Positions 6,827 through 14,372 of a DNA stretch of 31,316 nucleotides are shown piece after piece. The stretch's first letter is position 1, and the number at the start of each line of letters is the position of its first letter. Where the stretch lies: contig CABUXV010000025.1 of the NCBI GenBank assembly GCA_902495595.1, positions 1 through 31,316 of the forward strand. Direction: 5' to 3'. Below the pieces are notes generated by a model. The model was not told where the DNA came from and did no database searches. It saw nothing but the letters and a program-made list of their open reading frames with translations. Position numbers and translations under genes: made by a program. This DNA comes from an uncultured Eubacterium sp. Its GTDB lineage: Bacteria > Bacillota > Clostridia > Peptostreptococcales > Anaerovoracaceae.

Positions 6827-7600
6827 ATGAAGAAGAGTTTAGTAGCGGTTTTCTTGGCTATGGTTCTCGTATTTTCTCTCGCATCATGCGGCGGGGATGA
6901 CAAAGAGGGCGATGCTGCCACAACTTATAAAGTAGGAACTGAACCTACATTCCCTCCATTTGATACTACCGATGAAGAGCAGAATATAGTAGGCCTTGAT
7001 ATGGACCTTATAAAAGCGATAGGTGAAGACCAGGGTTTTGATGTTGAATTTGAAAATCTTTCATTTGACGGTCTTATTCCTGCATTGAAAGCCGGAAATA
7101 TCGATATAGTTGCAGCAGGCATGAACAAGGATGACCCTGAAAGACAGGAGCAGGTTGATTTCAGCGATTCATATTACGATTCAAAGCTGTATGTTGCCGT
7201 AACTGTTGATAATGACAGCATCAAAAGCGTAGATGATCTGACTGCTGATATGAAAGTAGCTGCTCAGACGGGGACTACAGGCGCAGAAAAGGTTAAAGAA
7301 TTAAAAGCTGAGGGTAAAATTAAAGAAGCTGTTATCTTAGACGGCCTTGATACAGCAATGATGCAGCTTATAAACGGAGACGTTTCAGCAGTAATTAATG
7401 ACCAGCCTGTAACGGAAGCTTACATGAAGAAGCAGCCTGATAAGATTAAGATGGTGGGAGACGCTCTCAATGCAGAATCTTACGGTTTTGCAGTTGCAAA
7501 AGGAAATGAAGAACTTGTAGAAAAAATAAATGCAGGTCTTAAGACTATAAAAGAAGACGGAACTTATGATGAACTCATAGATAAATGGTTTAATCAGTAG
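6827..7600 (+). CDS. Amino-acid ABC transporter substrate-binding lipoprotein
   Basis: The 257-residue protein begins with a lipoprotein signal (MKKSLVAVFLAMVLVF) and a lipobox LASC, so the mature protein is anchored at the outer membrane face by its Cys. The rest is a family 3 (polar amino acid) solute-binding domain: YKVGTEPTFPPFDT, IVGLDMDLIKAI, the LIPALKAGNIDIV motif, and LINGDVSAVINDQP. ATG 6827 has AAAGGAG (6812-6818) eight bases upstream; an in-frame ATG at 6803 lacks this. It is the first gene of a three-gene importer. The ARG-box-like site in its promoter makes a basic amino acid such as arginine a possible ligand, not a proven one. Confidence 0.93.
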   Translation: MKKSLVAVFLAMVLVFSLASCGGDDKEGDAATTYKVGTEPTFPPFDTTDEEQNIVGLDMDLIKAIGEDQGFDVEFENLSFDGLIPALKAGNIDIVAAGMNKDDPERQEQVDFSDSYYDSKLYVAVTVDNDSIKSVDDLTADMKVAAQTGTTGAEKVKELKAEGKIKEAVILDGLDTAMMQLINGDVSAVINDQPVTEAYMKKQPDKIKMVGDALNAESYGFAVAKGNEELVEKINAGLKTIKEDGTYDELIDKWFNQ

Positions 7601-7640
7601 ATTATTCTGTCGGCGGAAATGAATTAATTGATTAAAATTA

Positions 7641-7666
7641 CCTCTGACCGCAGGTTCGGTCAGAGG
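7641..7666 (+). other. Intercistronic stem-loop in the ABC operon
   Basis: A perfect 10-bp stem, CCTCTGACCG (7641-7650) with CGGTCAGAGG (7657-7666), encloses a six-base loop. No T run follows directly, so it is not a full terminator. This position between binding protein and permease is typical of hairpins that stabilise the upstream message or cut read-through, giving more binding protein than permease. Confidence 0.65.
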
Positions 7667-7692
7667 TCGTTGCTTTTAAAGGAGGATTTGCT

Positions 7693-8367
7693 TTGGAACA
7701 GTATTTACAAGGAATTGCTGTTGCTGCAAAAGGTGTTCCGGTTACGCTTGCCATATCTTTGGTTGCGGTTCTTGGGGGGCTGATAATAGGTCTTTTTGTT
7801 GCTTTGGCAAAGAGGTCTAAATTTAAGGTTCTGCGCGGACTTGCGACTATATATGTGGATGTGATAAGAGGAACTCCTTTGCTTGTTCAAGTATTAATTT
7901 TGGCTTATGGTGTTCCGCAGATGATTAAAGCGATTTTCGAAATACAGTTTAACTGGGAGCATATGATAATTGTCGGATTTATTGCGTGCGGGATAAACAG
8001 TTCGGCATATATGGCTGAGATAATAAGAAGCGGTCTTCAGGCTGTGGATATCGGGCAGACTGAGGCGGCCAGATCATTGGGATTAAACAGCAAGCAGACA
8101 ATGAGATACATAATAGTGCCCCAGGCATTTAAAATTATAGTACCGGCTCTGGGAAATGAATTTATCACACTTATAAAGGAGACTTCAATCCTGTCTGTTG
8201 CAGGAATAGTGGAGATTACAAGGCGGGGAACCCTGTGGGCATCATCGTCATTTTTGTCGTTTCAGGCGTATATAGGTGTGGCTATCGTTTACCTTATTAT
8301 GACACTTACCTTGTCAAGGCTGGTTAATTACATAGAGAGGAGGCTGGCTCAAAGTGATAGAAGTTAG
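7693..8367 (+). CDS. Amino-acid ABC transporter permease (His/Glu/Gln/Arg family)
   Basis: The 224-residue inner-membrane protein has about five transmembrane helices. It shows the binding-protein-dependent permease EAA motif around AARSLGLNSKQTMRYIIVPQA, plus VDVIRGTPLLVQ and NEFITLIKETS, features of the HisM/GlnP type. The start is TTG 7693, decided by AAAGGAGG (7678-7685) seven bases upstream and the absence of other in-frame starts nearby. A TTG start fits reduced expression relative to the binding protein. The 3' end overlaps the ATPase gene by 14 bases. Confidence 0.93.
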   Translation: MEQYLQGIAVAAKGVPVTLAISLVAVLGGLIIGLFVALAKRSKFKVLRGLATIYVDVIRGTPLLVQVLILAYGVPQMIKAIFEIQFNWEHMIIVGFIACGINSSAYMAEIIRSGLQAVDIGQTEAARSLGLNSKQTMRYIIVPQAFKIIVPALGNEFITLIKETSILSVAGIVEITRRGTLWASSSFLSFQAYIGVAIVYLIMTLTLSRLVNYIERRLAQSDRS

Positions 8368-9076
8368 AAACCTGGAAAAATCATTTGGAGAGCTCAAAGT
8401 CCTTCGAGGAATAACCGAGACCGTAAAAGAAAAAGAGGTCGTATGCGTTATAGGTCCTTCCGGTTCAGGTAAAAGTACATTCTTACGCTGCCTGAATTTG
8501 CTTGAGGAACCTACGGGTGGAGAGATTTATTTGGACGGTAAAAAAATAAATCAGGAAGGCGTTAACATAGATGAGGTTAGAGAGAAACTGGGTATGGTAT
8601 TTCAGAGTTTTAATCTGTTCCCTCATATGACGGTACTTGATAATGTTACTCTTGCGCCCATAAAAGTTAAAGGTATGGATAAAGATGAGGCGGATAAAAA
8701 GGCTAAAATGCTTTTGGAAACTGTAGGTCTGGCAGATAAGGCGGAGTCTTATCCATCTTCTCTTTCAGGAGGTCAGAAACAGAGAGTTGCCATAGCGAGA
8801 GCTCTTGCAATGGATCCTGAAGTTATGCTTTTTGATGAGCCCACATCTGCGCTTGACCCTGAAATGGTAGGCGAGGTGCTCACCGTTATGAAAGACCTGG
8901 CCAATAAAGGTATGACAATGGTGATAGTAACTCATGAGATGGGATTTGCAAAAGAAGTTGCCGACAGGGTACTGTTTATAGACCAGGGCATAGTTATGGA
9001 GCAGGGCGCTCCGGAGGAGCTGTTCAGCAATCCGCAGAACGAAAGAACAAAGAGCTTTTTAAGCAAGGTGCTTTAG
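8354..9076 (+). CDS. Amino-acid ABC transporter ATP-binding protein (GlnQ/ArtP type)
   Basis: The 240-residue ATPase has all NBD motifs: Walker A GPSGSGKST, Q-loop VFQSFNLFPHM, signature LSGGQKQRVAIARAL, Walker B VMLFDEPTSALDP, and switch His in VTHEMGFAKEVADR. The length and motif details are typical of polar amino acid importers. Translation starts at GTG 8354, inside the end of the permease gene. It completes the importer with the two preceding genes, and a terminator follows at 9097. Confidence 0.95.
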   Translation: MIEVRNLEKSFGELKVLRGITETVKEKEVVCVIGPSGSGKSTFLRCLNLLEEPTGGEIYLDGKKINQEGVNIDEVREKLGMVFQSFNLFPHMTVLDNVTLAPIKVKGMDKDEADKKAKMLLETVGLADKAESYPSSLSGGQKQRVAIARALAMDPEVMLFDEPTSALDPEMVGEVLTVMKDLANKGMTMVIVTHEMGFAKEVADRVLFIDQGIVMEQGAPEELFSNPQNERTKSFLSKVL

Positions 9077-9096
9077 GTATAAATCCATTTAAATAT

Positions 9097-9136
9097 AAAA
9101 CTCCCGGGATGATACTATTATAGTCCTGGGAGTTTT
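9097..9136 (+). terminator. Terminator after the amino-acid ABC operon
   Basis: CTCCCGGGA (9101-9109) pairs with TCCTGGGAG (9124-9132, one G-U pair). The stem is flanked by AAAA and TTTT, so it can act in both directions between the convergent genes. Confidence 0.8.
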
Positions 9137-9179
9137 GCTGTTTCGTGTATGAAATATTACATGAATCAAATAAAATGAT

Positions 9180-9581
9180 TTATTTGTATTCCAGTTTATT
9201 GAATTTATCTATTATATTTTGGTCTTCCTCAGTACCGACAAAAAGCATCACTATGCCGTCTTTGTAAGCGGATACGTTGGTATTTGCAACTGTTTTAGTT
9301 GATTCTATTTCCTTGTATTCATCTGAGTTTTCATCGAACTGGTAAAGTTCGATGGCGCCGTCATTATATTGTTTGCCGGCTTTCGCACCTATCAGCTGAT
9401 AATAGGTTTCGTCTCCGGCAGTAAGTCCGAGATCTTCGGCTGTTGCATCTATATTTTTTTCGATTTTAGTGGTATCTTCTTCAGTTGATTTATCTGAAGA
9501 GGAATCATCTCCGCTTCCTCCGCATGATACCATTGCCATAATCATAATAATCGACAGCAAAGTAGTGATGAATTTTTTCAT
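9180..9581 (-). CDS. Small secreted lipoprotein, function unknown
   Basis: The 133-residue protein has a lipoprotein signal peptide (MKKFITTLLSIIMIMAM) and lipobox MVSC, followed by a Ser/Asp/Glu-rich linker and a compact domain of about 95 residues. I do not recognise a named family with certainty. The C-terminal segment (YKDGIVMLFVGTEEDQNIID) resembles small Clostridial lipoproteins with a one-domain alpha/beta fold. The start is ATG 9581, preceded by GGAGGA at a spacing of seven; an in-frame ATG at 9596 overlaps that site and is rejected. It is monocistronic between two bidirectional terminators. Confidence 0.8.
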   Translation of the reverse strand: MKKFITTLLSIIMIMAMVSCGGSGDDSSSDKSTEEDTTKIEKNIDATAEDLGLTAGDETYYQLIGAKAGKQYNDGAIELYQFDENSDEYKEIESTKTVANTNVSAYKDGIVMLFVGTEEDQNIIDKFNKLEYK

Positions 9582-9633
9582 AATAATCTCCTCCATTAAA
9601 TAAATGGAAATAACATATACGTTATTATAACAT

Positions 9634-9668
9634 AAAAGAGGATGCCTGTCAGATAAGCATCCTCTTTT
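9634..9668 (-). terminator. Terminator after the rubrerythrin gene
   Basis: A 12-bp stem, AAAAGAGGATGC (9634-9645) with GCATCCTCTTTT (9657-9668), encloses an 11-base loop, with T runs on both strands. It lies 18 bases beyond the rubrerythrin stop and upstream of the lipoprotein gene on the same strand, so it separates the two. Confidence 0.8.
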
Positions 9669-9685
9669 TTGTTGTGCTATGTATA

Positions 9686-10228
9686 CTAACCGAAGTATCT
9701 CTTTAAGAGACCCTGGAAAGCTCTTCCGTGTCTTGCTTCGTCTTTAGCCATTTCGTGAACTGTATCGTGAATAGCGTCAAGATTCTGGTCTTTAGCCATT
9801 TTAGCCAGAGCTTTCTTACCTGCGCATGCGCCGGCTTCTGCTTCAACTCTCATTTCAAGATTCTTTTTAGTTGAATCTGTAACAACTTCTCCTAAGAGTT
9901 CTGCAAATTTAGCTGCGTGTTCTGCTTCTTCCCATGCAGCCTTTTCCCAGTAAAGACCGATTTCAGGATATCCTTCTCTGTGCGCAACTCTTGCCATAGC
10001 CAGGTACATACCAACTTCTGAGCATTCTCCGTTGAAGTTATCCTTTAATCCCTGTATTATTTCAGGGTCAACGCCTTTTGCAACGCCTACTACGTGGTCG
10101 TCAACGAATTCGATAGCGCCTTCTTTAACTTCTAAAAACTTATCAGCAGGTACGCCGCACTGAGGGCACTTTTCTGGTGGCTGAGGTCCTTCATGAGTGT
10201 ATCCGCATACTGAACATGTCCATTTCAT
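9686..10228 (-). CDS. Rubrerythrin, N-terminal rubredoxin type (reverse rubrerythrin)
   Basis: The 180-residue protein is a non-heme diiron peroxidase that reduces hydrogen peroxide (and, in this family, contributes to oxygen scavenging) in anaerobes. The rubredoxin-like iron site comes first (Cys5, Cys8, Cys21, Cys24), followed by the four-helix ferritin-like domain. The latter has diiron ligands in ECSEVGMYLAMARVAHREG, EEAEHAAKF, RVEAEAGA and KDEARHGRAF. Domain order rubredoxin-first marks the 'reverse' type of Clostridia. AAAAGGAGG stands eight bases before ATG 10228. It is monocistronic. I see no convincing PerR box in its leader. Confidence 0.95.
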   Translation of the reverse strand: MKWTCSVCGYTHEGPQPPEKCPQCGVPADKFLEVKEGAIEFVDDHVVGVAKGVDPEIIQGLKDNFNGECSEVGMYLAMARVAHREGYPEIGLYWEKAAWEEAEHAAKFAELLGEVVTDSTKKNLEMRVEAEAGACAGKKALAKMAKDQNLDAIHDTVHEMAKDEARHGRAFQGLLKRYFG

Positions 10229-10296
10229 AATAAATTCCTCCTTTTAAATCATTTATTTCTCATATTTATTTCTTACCTATTGTTTCCAACAACTAT

Positions 10297-10325
10297 AATG
10301 TACCATTTTAGTATAGAATAGTCAA
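10297..10325 (-). promoter_or_regulatory. Putative promoter of the rubrerythrin gene
   Basis: On the minus strand TTGACT (10325-10320) and TACATT (10302-10297) are 17 bases apart, about 70 bases upstream of the start codon. The -10 box is weak. Confidence 0.45.
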
Positions 10326-10403
10326 GATGTTTTTCTAAAATTTTTAGGAATTCTCAGCTGGTGATATTAAAAAGCGGGAAGCTCTAAGCTGTATACAGTG
10401 GAA

Positions 10404-10658
10404 TTTATCCAAAACCTGAATTTAAATACATGTTTTGGATAAAAATTGCCTATTTAACCGGTCATACGCAGCTGTAATAACCAATATACACGTTTTAGAG
10501 GCCTTTTTGGTCAAAATAATGGGAATATATGTAAAATATTGAAAGGGTTTTATCCAAAACACCGCGTCAAATAAGACTTTTGGTTATTAATATTTTTTTT
10601 GCAGGCAATATCCCTTTGATTTTATCCAAAATCATGTGATAAGCGGTTATTTTGGATA
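10404..10658. repeat. Cluster of TTTATCCAAAAC-type motifs and inverted repeats
   Basis: TTTATCCAAAAC occurs at 10404-10415 and 10549-10560, its complement GTTTTGGATAAA at 10432-10443, TTTATCCAAAAT at 10621-10632 and ATTTTGGATA at 10649-10658. The first pair forms a perfect 12-bp inverted repeat with a 16-base spacer, and the last pair a perfect 10-bp one. A second inverted pair, TAATAACCAA (10475-10484) and TTGGTTATTA (10580-10589), lies in between. The core TTATCCAAA differs from the DnaA box TTATCCACA at one base. Function is unknown; see the findings. Confidence 0.6.
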
Positions 10659-10755
10659 TTCAATACATACCATTCAGGCAGAGGCAGAGTATTTATTAAA
10701 GCGGGCGGTTTAGAGGCATCGCAGGAGGTCCTGCAAAGCCGTCATACTTTCTCCC

Positions 10756-10784
10756 TTTACCTTTGGTTTGAAAAATAGTATAAT
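10756..10784 (+). promoter_or_regulatory. Promoter of the orphan binding-protein gene
   Basis: TATAAT (10779-10784) matches the -10 consensus exactly, with a weaker TTTACC (10756-10761) 17 bases upstream. The leader to GTG 10872 is about 80 bases. Confidence 0.55.
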
Positions 10785-10871
10785 ATATGTGTTTTTTAAT
10801 AAGCACTGCATGACAGTTAGCTGTTTAGAGAAGAAGCAGGAAACCATATGGAAGATTAGAAAGGTGATTTT

Positions 10872-12068
10872 GTGAGATTATATAAAATAATTGCAGCGGT
10901 GATGATTTGTATGATGACAGCTGTAGGCTTGGCTGGCTGCACTACGTTTGATAATTTTAAGGAGGCTTTCCTGGAGAAATCGAAAAGCAAGGATGTTACG
11001 ATTCAGATAGGAATATTTGAACCGATGTCCGGAGCTGACAGAAAAGCAGCTGAAGCTGAGATAGCAGGCATAGAGCTTGCTAATGAAGTTTACCCAAATG
11101 CTGACGGAAAGATAGTTGAGCTTTTATACAGTGATAATTCTTCCGATATATCAGCGGCGGAGACGGCTATAACGGATTTGATTTCAAAGAAACCCGATAT
11201 TATTCTGGGAAGTTACGGAAGTGTATATTCCATGGTTGCGGGAAGCTACATAAACGATGCCCAGATACCTGCGATAGCCATAACCAATTCAAATCCTCTG
11301 GTAACTAAAAACTATAATTATTATTTTCGGGTTTGTTACGTTGATTCAAACCAGGGAGATTTGCTGGCAAGGTATGTTCTGGAGTATAAAAAGGAGTCTG
11401 TAGCCGGAGTAATGCTTCCTGACGGAGATGATGCTGCTATGGCTACTACTACGGCATTTATAGACAGAATAGAGGCGGAAACCGAAAATGATGATGCTAT
11501 AATAGCTTATGAAAAATATAAACCGGGAGAGAAAGATTTTTCTGAACAGCTTGAATCAATAAGAAATTCCGGAGTTAAGAGTGTACTTCTGCCGGGGGAT
11601 GTGAATGATTCGGTGAATATAATGAAGCAGGCTGAGAGTATGGGTCTTGATGTGGTGTTTTTAGGAGACGCTGACTGGGCGACCAAGGAGTTTAAAAATC
11701 ATGTAAAAAAAGATGTTTCAAAAGAACACATGGCTTTTGTAAACTTCTTCGACAAAAGCGAAGCTGTAAACGAGGAGTCGGAGACTTTTCTTAAAGCATA
11801 TAAGGAAAAATACGGAAGCGATAAGGAACCGAATGACTCTGTCGCTCTCGGATATGATGCATATGTGATTGCTCTCGACGCTATATCAAAAGCAGGTGAT
11901 AATGCTACCGGCGAGGAAATAAGAAAGGTTCTGGCCGGCGCGCATGAATTCAAAGGCGCCTCCGGAAATATAACTTTTAACACTTCCGGAGACCCGATAA
12001 GGACTGCATATATAAGTACGTGGGACGGCAGTAAAATGACGTCTATATATACGGTAAATCCTAATTAG
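10872..12068 (+). CDS. Branched-chain amino-acid-type ABC substrate-binding lipoprotein (orphan)
   Basis: The 398-residue protein has a signal peptide and lipobox LAGC (Cys23 would be lipidated) and a type 1 periplasmic-binding fold of the LivJ family: IQIGIFEPMSGADRKAAE, LANEVYPNADG, GSYGSVYSMVAG, IPAIAITNSNPLVT, VVFLGDADWAT, VALGYDAYVIALDAI. It is likely anchored outside the membrane. Start is GTG 10872 with AAGGTG five bases upstream. No permease or ATPase genes flank it, so it either serves a transporter encoded elsewhere or acts as a sensor. The ligand is unknown. Confidence 0.88.
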   Translation: MRLYKIIAAVMICMMTAVGLAGCTTFDNFKEAFLEKSKSKDVTIQIGIFEPMSGADRKAAEAEIAGIELANEVYPNADGKIVELLYSDNSSDISAAETAITDLISKKPDIILGSYGSVYSMVAGSYINDAQIPAIAITNSNPLVTKNYNYYFRVCYVDSNQGDLLARYVLEYKKESVAGVMLPDGDDAAMATTTAFIDRIEAETENDDAIIAYEKYKPGEKDFSEQLESIRNSGVKSVLLPGDVNDSVNIMKQAESMGLDVVFLGDADWATKEFKNHVKKDVSKEHMAFVNFFDKSEAVNEESETFLKAYKEKYGSDKEPNDSVALGYDAYVIALDAISKAGDNATGEEIRKVLAGAHEFKGASGNITFNTSGDPIRTAYISTWDGSKMTSIYTVNPN

Positions 12069-12156
12069 GTTTAAAATGTTTTTGTATTTCATATATAATA
12101 AAAAAACGTTATAAAAATTTTATATATTAGAATAATAACAGTAAAGGAGATTTAAA

Positions 12157-12381
12157 ATGGAAAGTAAGATTAAAGAAGCTTTAGAGCAGATAAGACCTTT
12201 TTTGCAGAGAGATGGCGGAGATATTGAATTTGTAGAATACACAGATGATAATATCGTTAAGGTCAGACTTCAGGGTCACTGCGCAGGATGCCCCGGCGCT
12301 CAGATGACTATCAAAGGAGTTGTTGAACAGATATTAAGGGAAAGTTATCCTGAAATAAAAAGTGTTGAAGCAGTATTATAG
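12157..12381 (+). CDS. NifU C-terminal-domain Fe-S scaffold protein
   Basis: The 74-residue protein is a single NifU-like C-terminal domain: IRPFLQRDGGDIEFVEY, then the cluster-binding CAGCPGA with the two Cys spaced CxxC, then MTIKGVVEQIL. Stand-alone versions (Nfu type) carry or transfer iron-sulfur clusters in the cytoplasm. AAGGAG stands before ATG 12157. It may share a transcript with the following dipeptidase gene. Confidence 0.92.
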   Translation: MESKIKEALEQIRPFLQRDGGDIEFVEYTDDNIVKVRLQGHCAGCPGAQMTIKGVVEQILRESYPEIKSVEAVL

Positions 12382-12392
12382 TGAATGGTAAT

Positions 12393-13832
12393 ATGAAATT
12401 ATTAGAACAGGTAAACAAAAAAATAGAAGAAAATAAGACAGAGATGATATCATCTCTGTCTCGTCTTATATCCATACCGAGCATTGCAAAAGAAGAACAG
12501 GCAGAATACCCCTTTGGCGTTCAGGTGCAAAAAGCATACGAAACTATGATGGAAATGGGTGAGAAAGAAGGCTTCGAACTTTACAATGCGGATAATTTCG
12601 GAGGTCATATAGATTTTCCCGGAAGTACAGACGGAATTGTAGGAGTGGTAGGACATTTGGATGTAGTTCCCGAAGGTGATGGCTGGGATTTTGAGCCTTA
12701 CGGAGGAGAAGTAATAGACGGTAAAGTATGCGGCAGAGGCACTACGGATGATAAGGGTCCTGTTATAGCGTCCTTTTATGGTATGAAAGCACTTAAAGAA
12801 TGCGGATATGAACCGAAGCGTACTATAAGGCTTATACTTGGTCTTGATGAAGAGACTAACTGGCATGGAATGGATTATTATCTGGCAAAAGTGGATAAAA
12901 TACCTGATTTTGGATTTACCCCTGATGGAGATTTTCCGGCAATACATGGCGAAAAGGGGATAATTGTATTTGAAATAGCCAAAAAATTCAATTCTTCGAA
13001 ATCCGGGTCAAAGGGTTTGGAATTAAGTTCTCTAAAAGGGGGAACAGCAGCAAATTCAGTGGCTGACCGAGCAAGGGCTGTTTTGCATGACGGTTCGGGA
13101 AGCGGATATGATAAATTAAAAGAACTGGTGTCATCTTTCAGAGATGAAAAGGGATGCAGGGTAAACTGCCGAGGAATAGGAAAGAGCTTTGAGATTACAA
13201 CTCAGGGGATTTCAGCCCACGGAGCAAAACCCGAGAAAGGTGTAAATGCTATTTCTCTGATGATGGAACTGCTTGGCAGGATAAATTTTGTAAATGAAGA
13301 GACCAATGACTTTATAGAATTTTATAATGCTCATATAGGATATGATATACATGGAGAAAATCTAGGCTGTGATTTAAGCGATGAACAATCGGGACGTCTC
13401 GTATTGAATGTGGGAATGATAGAACTCGATAAAAATGATGTTAAAATCACGATAAATATCAGGTATCCTGTAACTTTGGATGATGAGACTGTATACAGCG
13501 GCATTATGAAAATTTTGGATAGATATAATATAGGTATTATAAAGGGGAAACATCAGCTGCCAATATATATTCCTGAAGATGATCCGATTATCAGGACGCT
13601 TATGCAGGTTTATGAAAAACATACGGCAGACAGCACGAGCAAACCTCTGGTAATAGGCGGGGGAACTTATGCGAGAGCTATTCAAAATACCGTCGCTTTC
13701 GGGGCTAGATTTCCCAATGAAACAGAACTGGGACATCAGAAAAATGAATGTATATCGGTTGACAATATGGTAAAACTTGCAAAGATATATGCAGAAGCTG
13801 TATATAGACTTTCAGAACTTGAGGAGAGATAA
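12393..13832 (+). CDS. pepV: PepV-like M20 family dipeptidase
   Basis: The 479-residue cytoplasmic metallopeptidase of the M20 family cleaves dipeptides, using two zinc ions. Visible residues are His88 and Asp90 in VVGHLDVVPEG, the bridging Asp in RGTTDDKGP, the catalytic Glu pair in LDEETNWHGM, and the late His in GHQKNECIS. The lid/dimerisation domain lies between, with ISAHGAKPEKGVNA. The length fits PepV (about 470). ATG 12393 gives the N-terminus usual for the family. GTG 12381, which overlaps the nifU-like stop by one base, is an alternative; neither has a clear ribosome site, consistent with coupling to the upstream gene. Confidence 0.88.
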   Translation: MKLLEQVNKKIEENKTEMISSLSRLISIPSIAKEEQAEYPFGVQVQKAYETMMEMGEKEGFELYNADNFGGHIDFPGSTDGIVGVVGHLDVVPEGDGWDFEPYGGEVIDGKVCGRGTTDDKGPVIASFYGMKALKECGYEPKRTIRLILGLDEETNWHGMDYYLAKVDKIPDFGFTPDGDFPAIHGEKGIIVFEIAKKFNSSKSGSKGLELSSLKGGTAANSVADRARAVLHDGSGSGYDKLKELVSSFRDEKGCRVNCRGIGKSFEITTQGISAHGAKPEKGVNAISLMMELLGRINFVNEETNDFIEFYNAHIGYDIHGENLGCDLSDEQSGRLVLNVGMIELDKNDVKITINIRYPVTLDDETVYSGIMKILDRYNIGIIKGKHQLPIYIPEDDPIIRTLMQVYEKHTADSTSKPLVIGGGTYARAIQNTVAFGARFPNETELGHQKNECISVDNMVKLAKIYAEAVYRLSELEER

Positions 13833-13867
13833 GTCTGATTAATATCAATACAAAAGAATAGCAGATT

Positions 13868-14002
13868 TAAAGAAGAGTCTGACTTTGGCAGCGTTCTATA
13901 AGGAAGTAAAAAGATTCGGTGCGAAGACCGGCGTGTTAAATCATGCAGGTTTTCGACAAATCAAGTACAGCTGATTTCCTATGCTGACACGACTCTTCTT
14001 TA
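13868..14002. repeat. Long imperfect inverted repeat, possible large terminator
   Basis: TAAAGAAGAGTC (13868-13879) is perfectly complementary to GACTCTTCTTTA (13991-14002). Further pairing is possible inward (CAGC with GCTG, AGGAA with TTCCT), and CGGT/ACCG forms a small hairpin at the centre. A T-rich stretch (TTTATTTTTCC) follows the right arm, so it may end the dipeptidase transcript, but it is far longer than an ordinary terminator. No known riboswitch motif was recognised in it. Confidence 0.5.
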
Positions 14003-14136
14003 TTTTTCCTTAAAGAATCCTTTAGCTTTTGAAAAGCTTCTGTACTTATGGTGTATTCAATATTACAAGCGTAATGCTCCGCAGTTTTACGATCTGTGCC
14101 AGTGTCTGCAAGCCTTGCCGTAAAAATTGGTCCCGT
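13936..14136 (-). pseudogene. Possible decayed ORF fragment
   Basis: On the minus strand 66 codons stay open to a stop at 13936, with no usable start codon. The translation has a protein-like charged C-terminus (EAFQKLKDSLRKNKEES). Part of the upstream sequence is open only in a different frame (from an ATG near 14175), which would fit a frameshifted relic. I cannot assign a family, and chance cannot be excluded for a frame of this size. Confidence 0.3.
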
Positions 14137-14172
14137 TTACATATTTGTTCTTAATATGCAGGTCTTGCTGCA

Positions 14173-14346
14173 TTAAATAAAAAGTACAATCTTTTTTGAT
14201 AATATAGCTGGATTTGGAAGGCTCCTTGCTCGTCTTGATTCACACTTCCAACTGCTCGAGACATCCATACGGCGGATATGGTCTTTTGTATTCTGGAGCA
14301 TAAAAACATCTTTCGGGCAGTCTTCCATTGAAGAAGTTAGAGGCAT
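14173..14346 (-). CDS. Hypothetical 57-residue protein
   Basis: The short frame starts at ATG 14346 with a good AGGGAGG site (14354-14360) seven bases upstream, 26 bases after the stop of the double-ABC gene, so it may be the last gene of that operon. The product begins MPLTSSMEDCPKDVFML and has no recognised domain. It may be the truncated front of a gene whose remainder is lost at the cassette edge. Confidence 0.35.
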   Translation of the reverse strand: MPLTSSMEDCPKDVFMLQNTKDHIRRMDVSSSWKCESRRARSLPNPAILSKKIVLFI

Positions 14347-14372
14347 AAGGGCGCCTCCCTTTCTCAAGATTT

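Larger units (their letters stand above)
10229..10871. other. Long gene-free region between divergent genes
   Basis: About 640 bases without a credible ORF on either strand. It contains the rubrerythrin promoter, the repeat cluster at 10404-10658 and the promoter of the lipoprotein gene at 10872. The segment 10660-10750 shows nothing I can name apart from a short GCAGGAGGTCCTGC palindrome at about 10722. Confidence 0.6.
13833..14172. other. Intergenic region with long inverted repeat and gene relic
   Basis: The space after the dipeptidase gene contains a 135-base structure closed by a perfect 12-bp inverted repeat (13868-14002) and an open but start-less minus-strand frame (13936-14136), both listed separately. 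It marks the left edge of the G+C-richer ECF cassette. Confidence 0.5.

Noticed and set aside
13868..14002. Cobalamin, SAM, T-box or other known riboswitch
   Set aside because: None of the conserved core motifs of these classes could be found, and no suitable gene follows on the plus strand.
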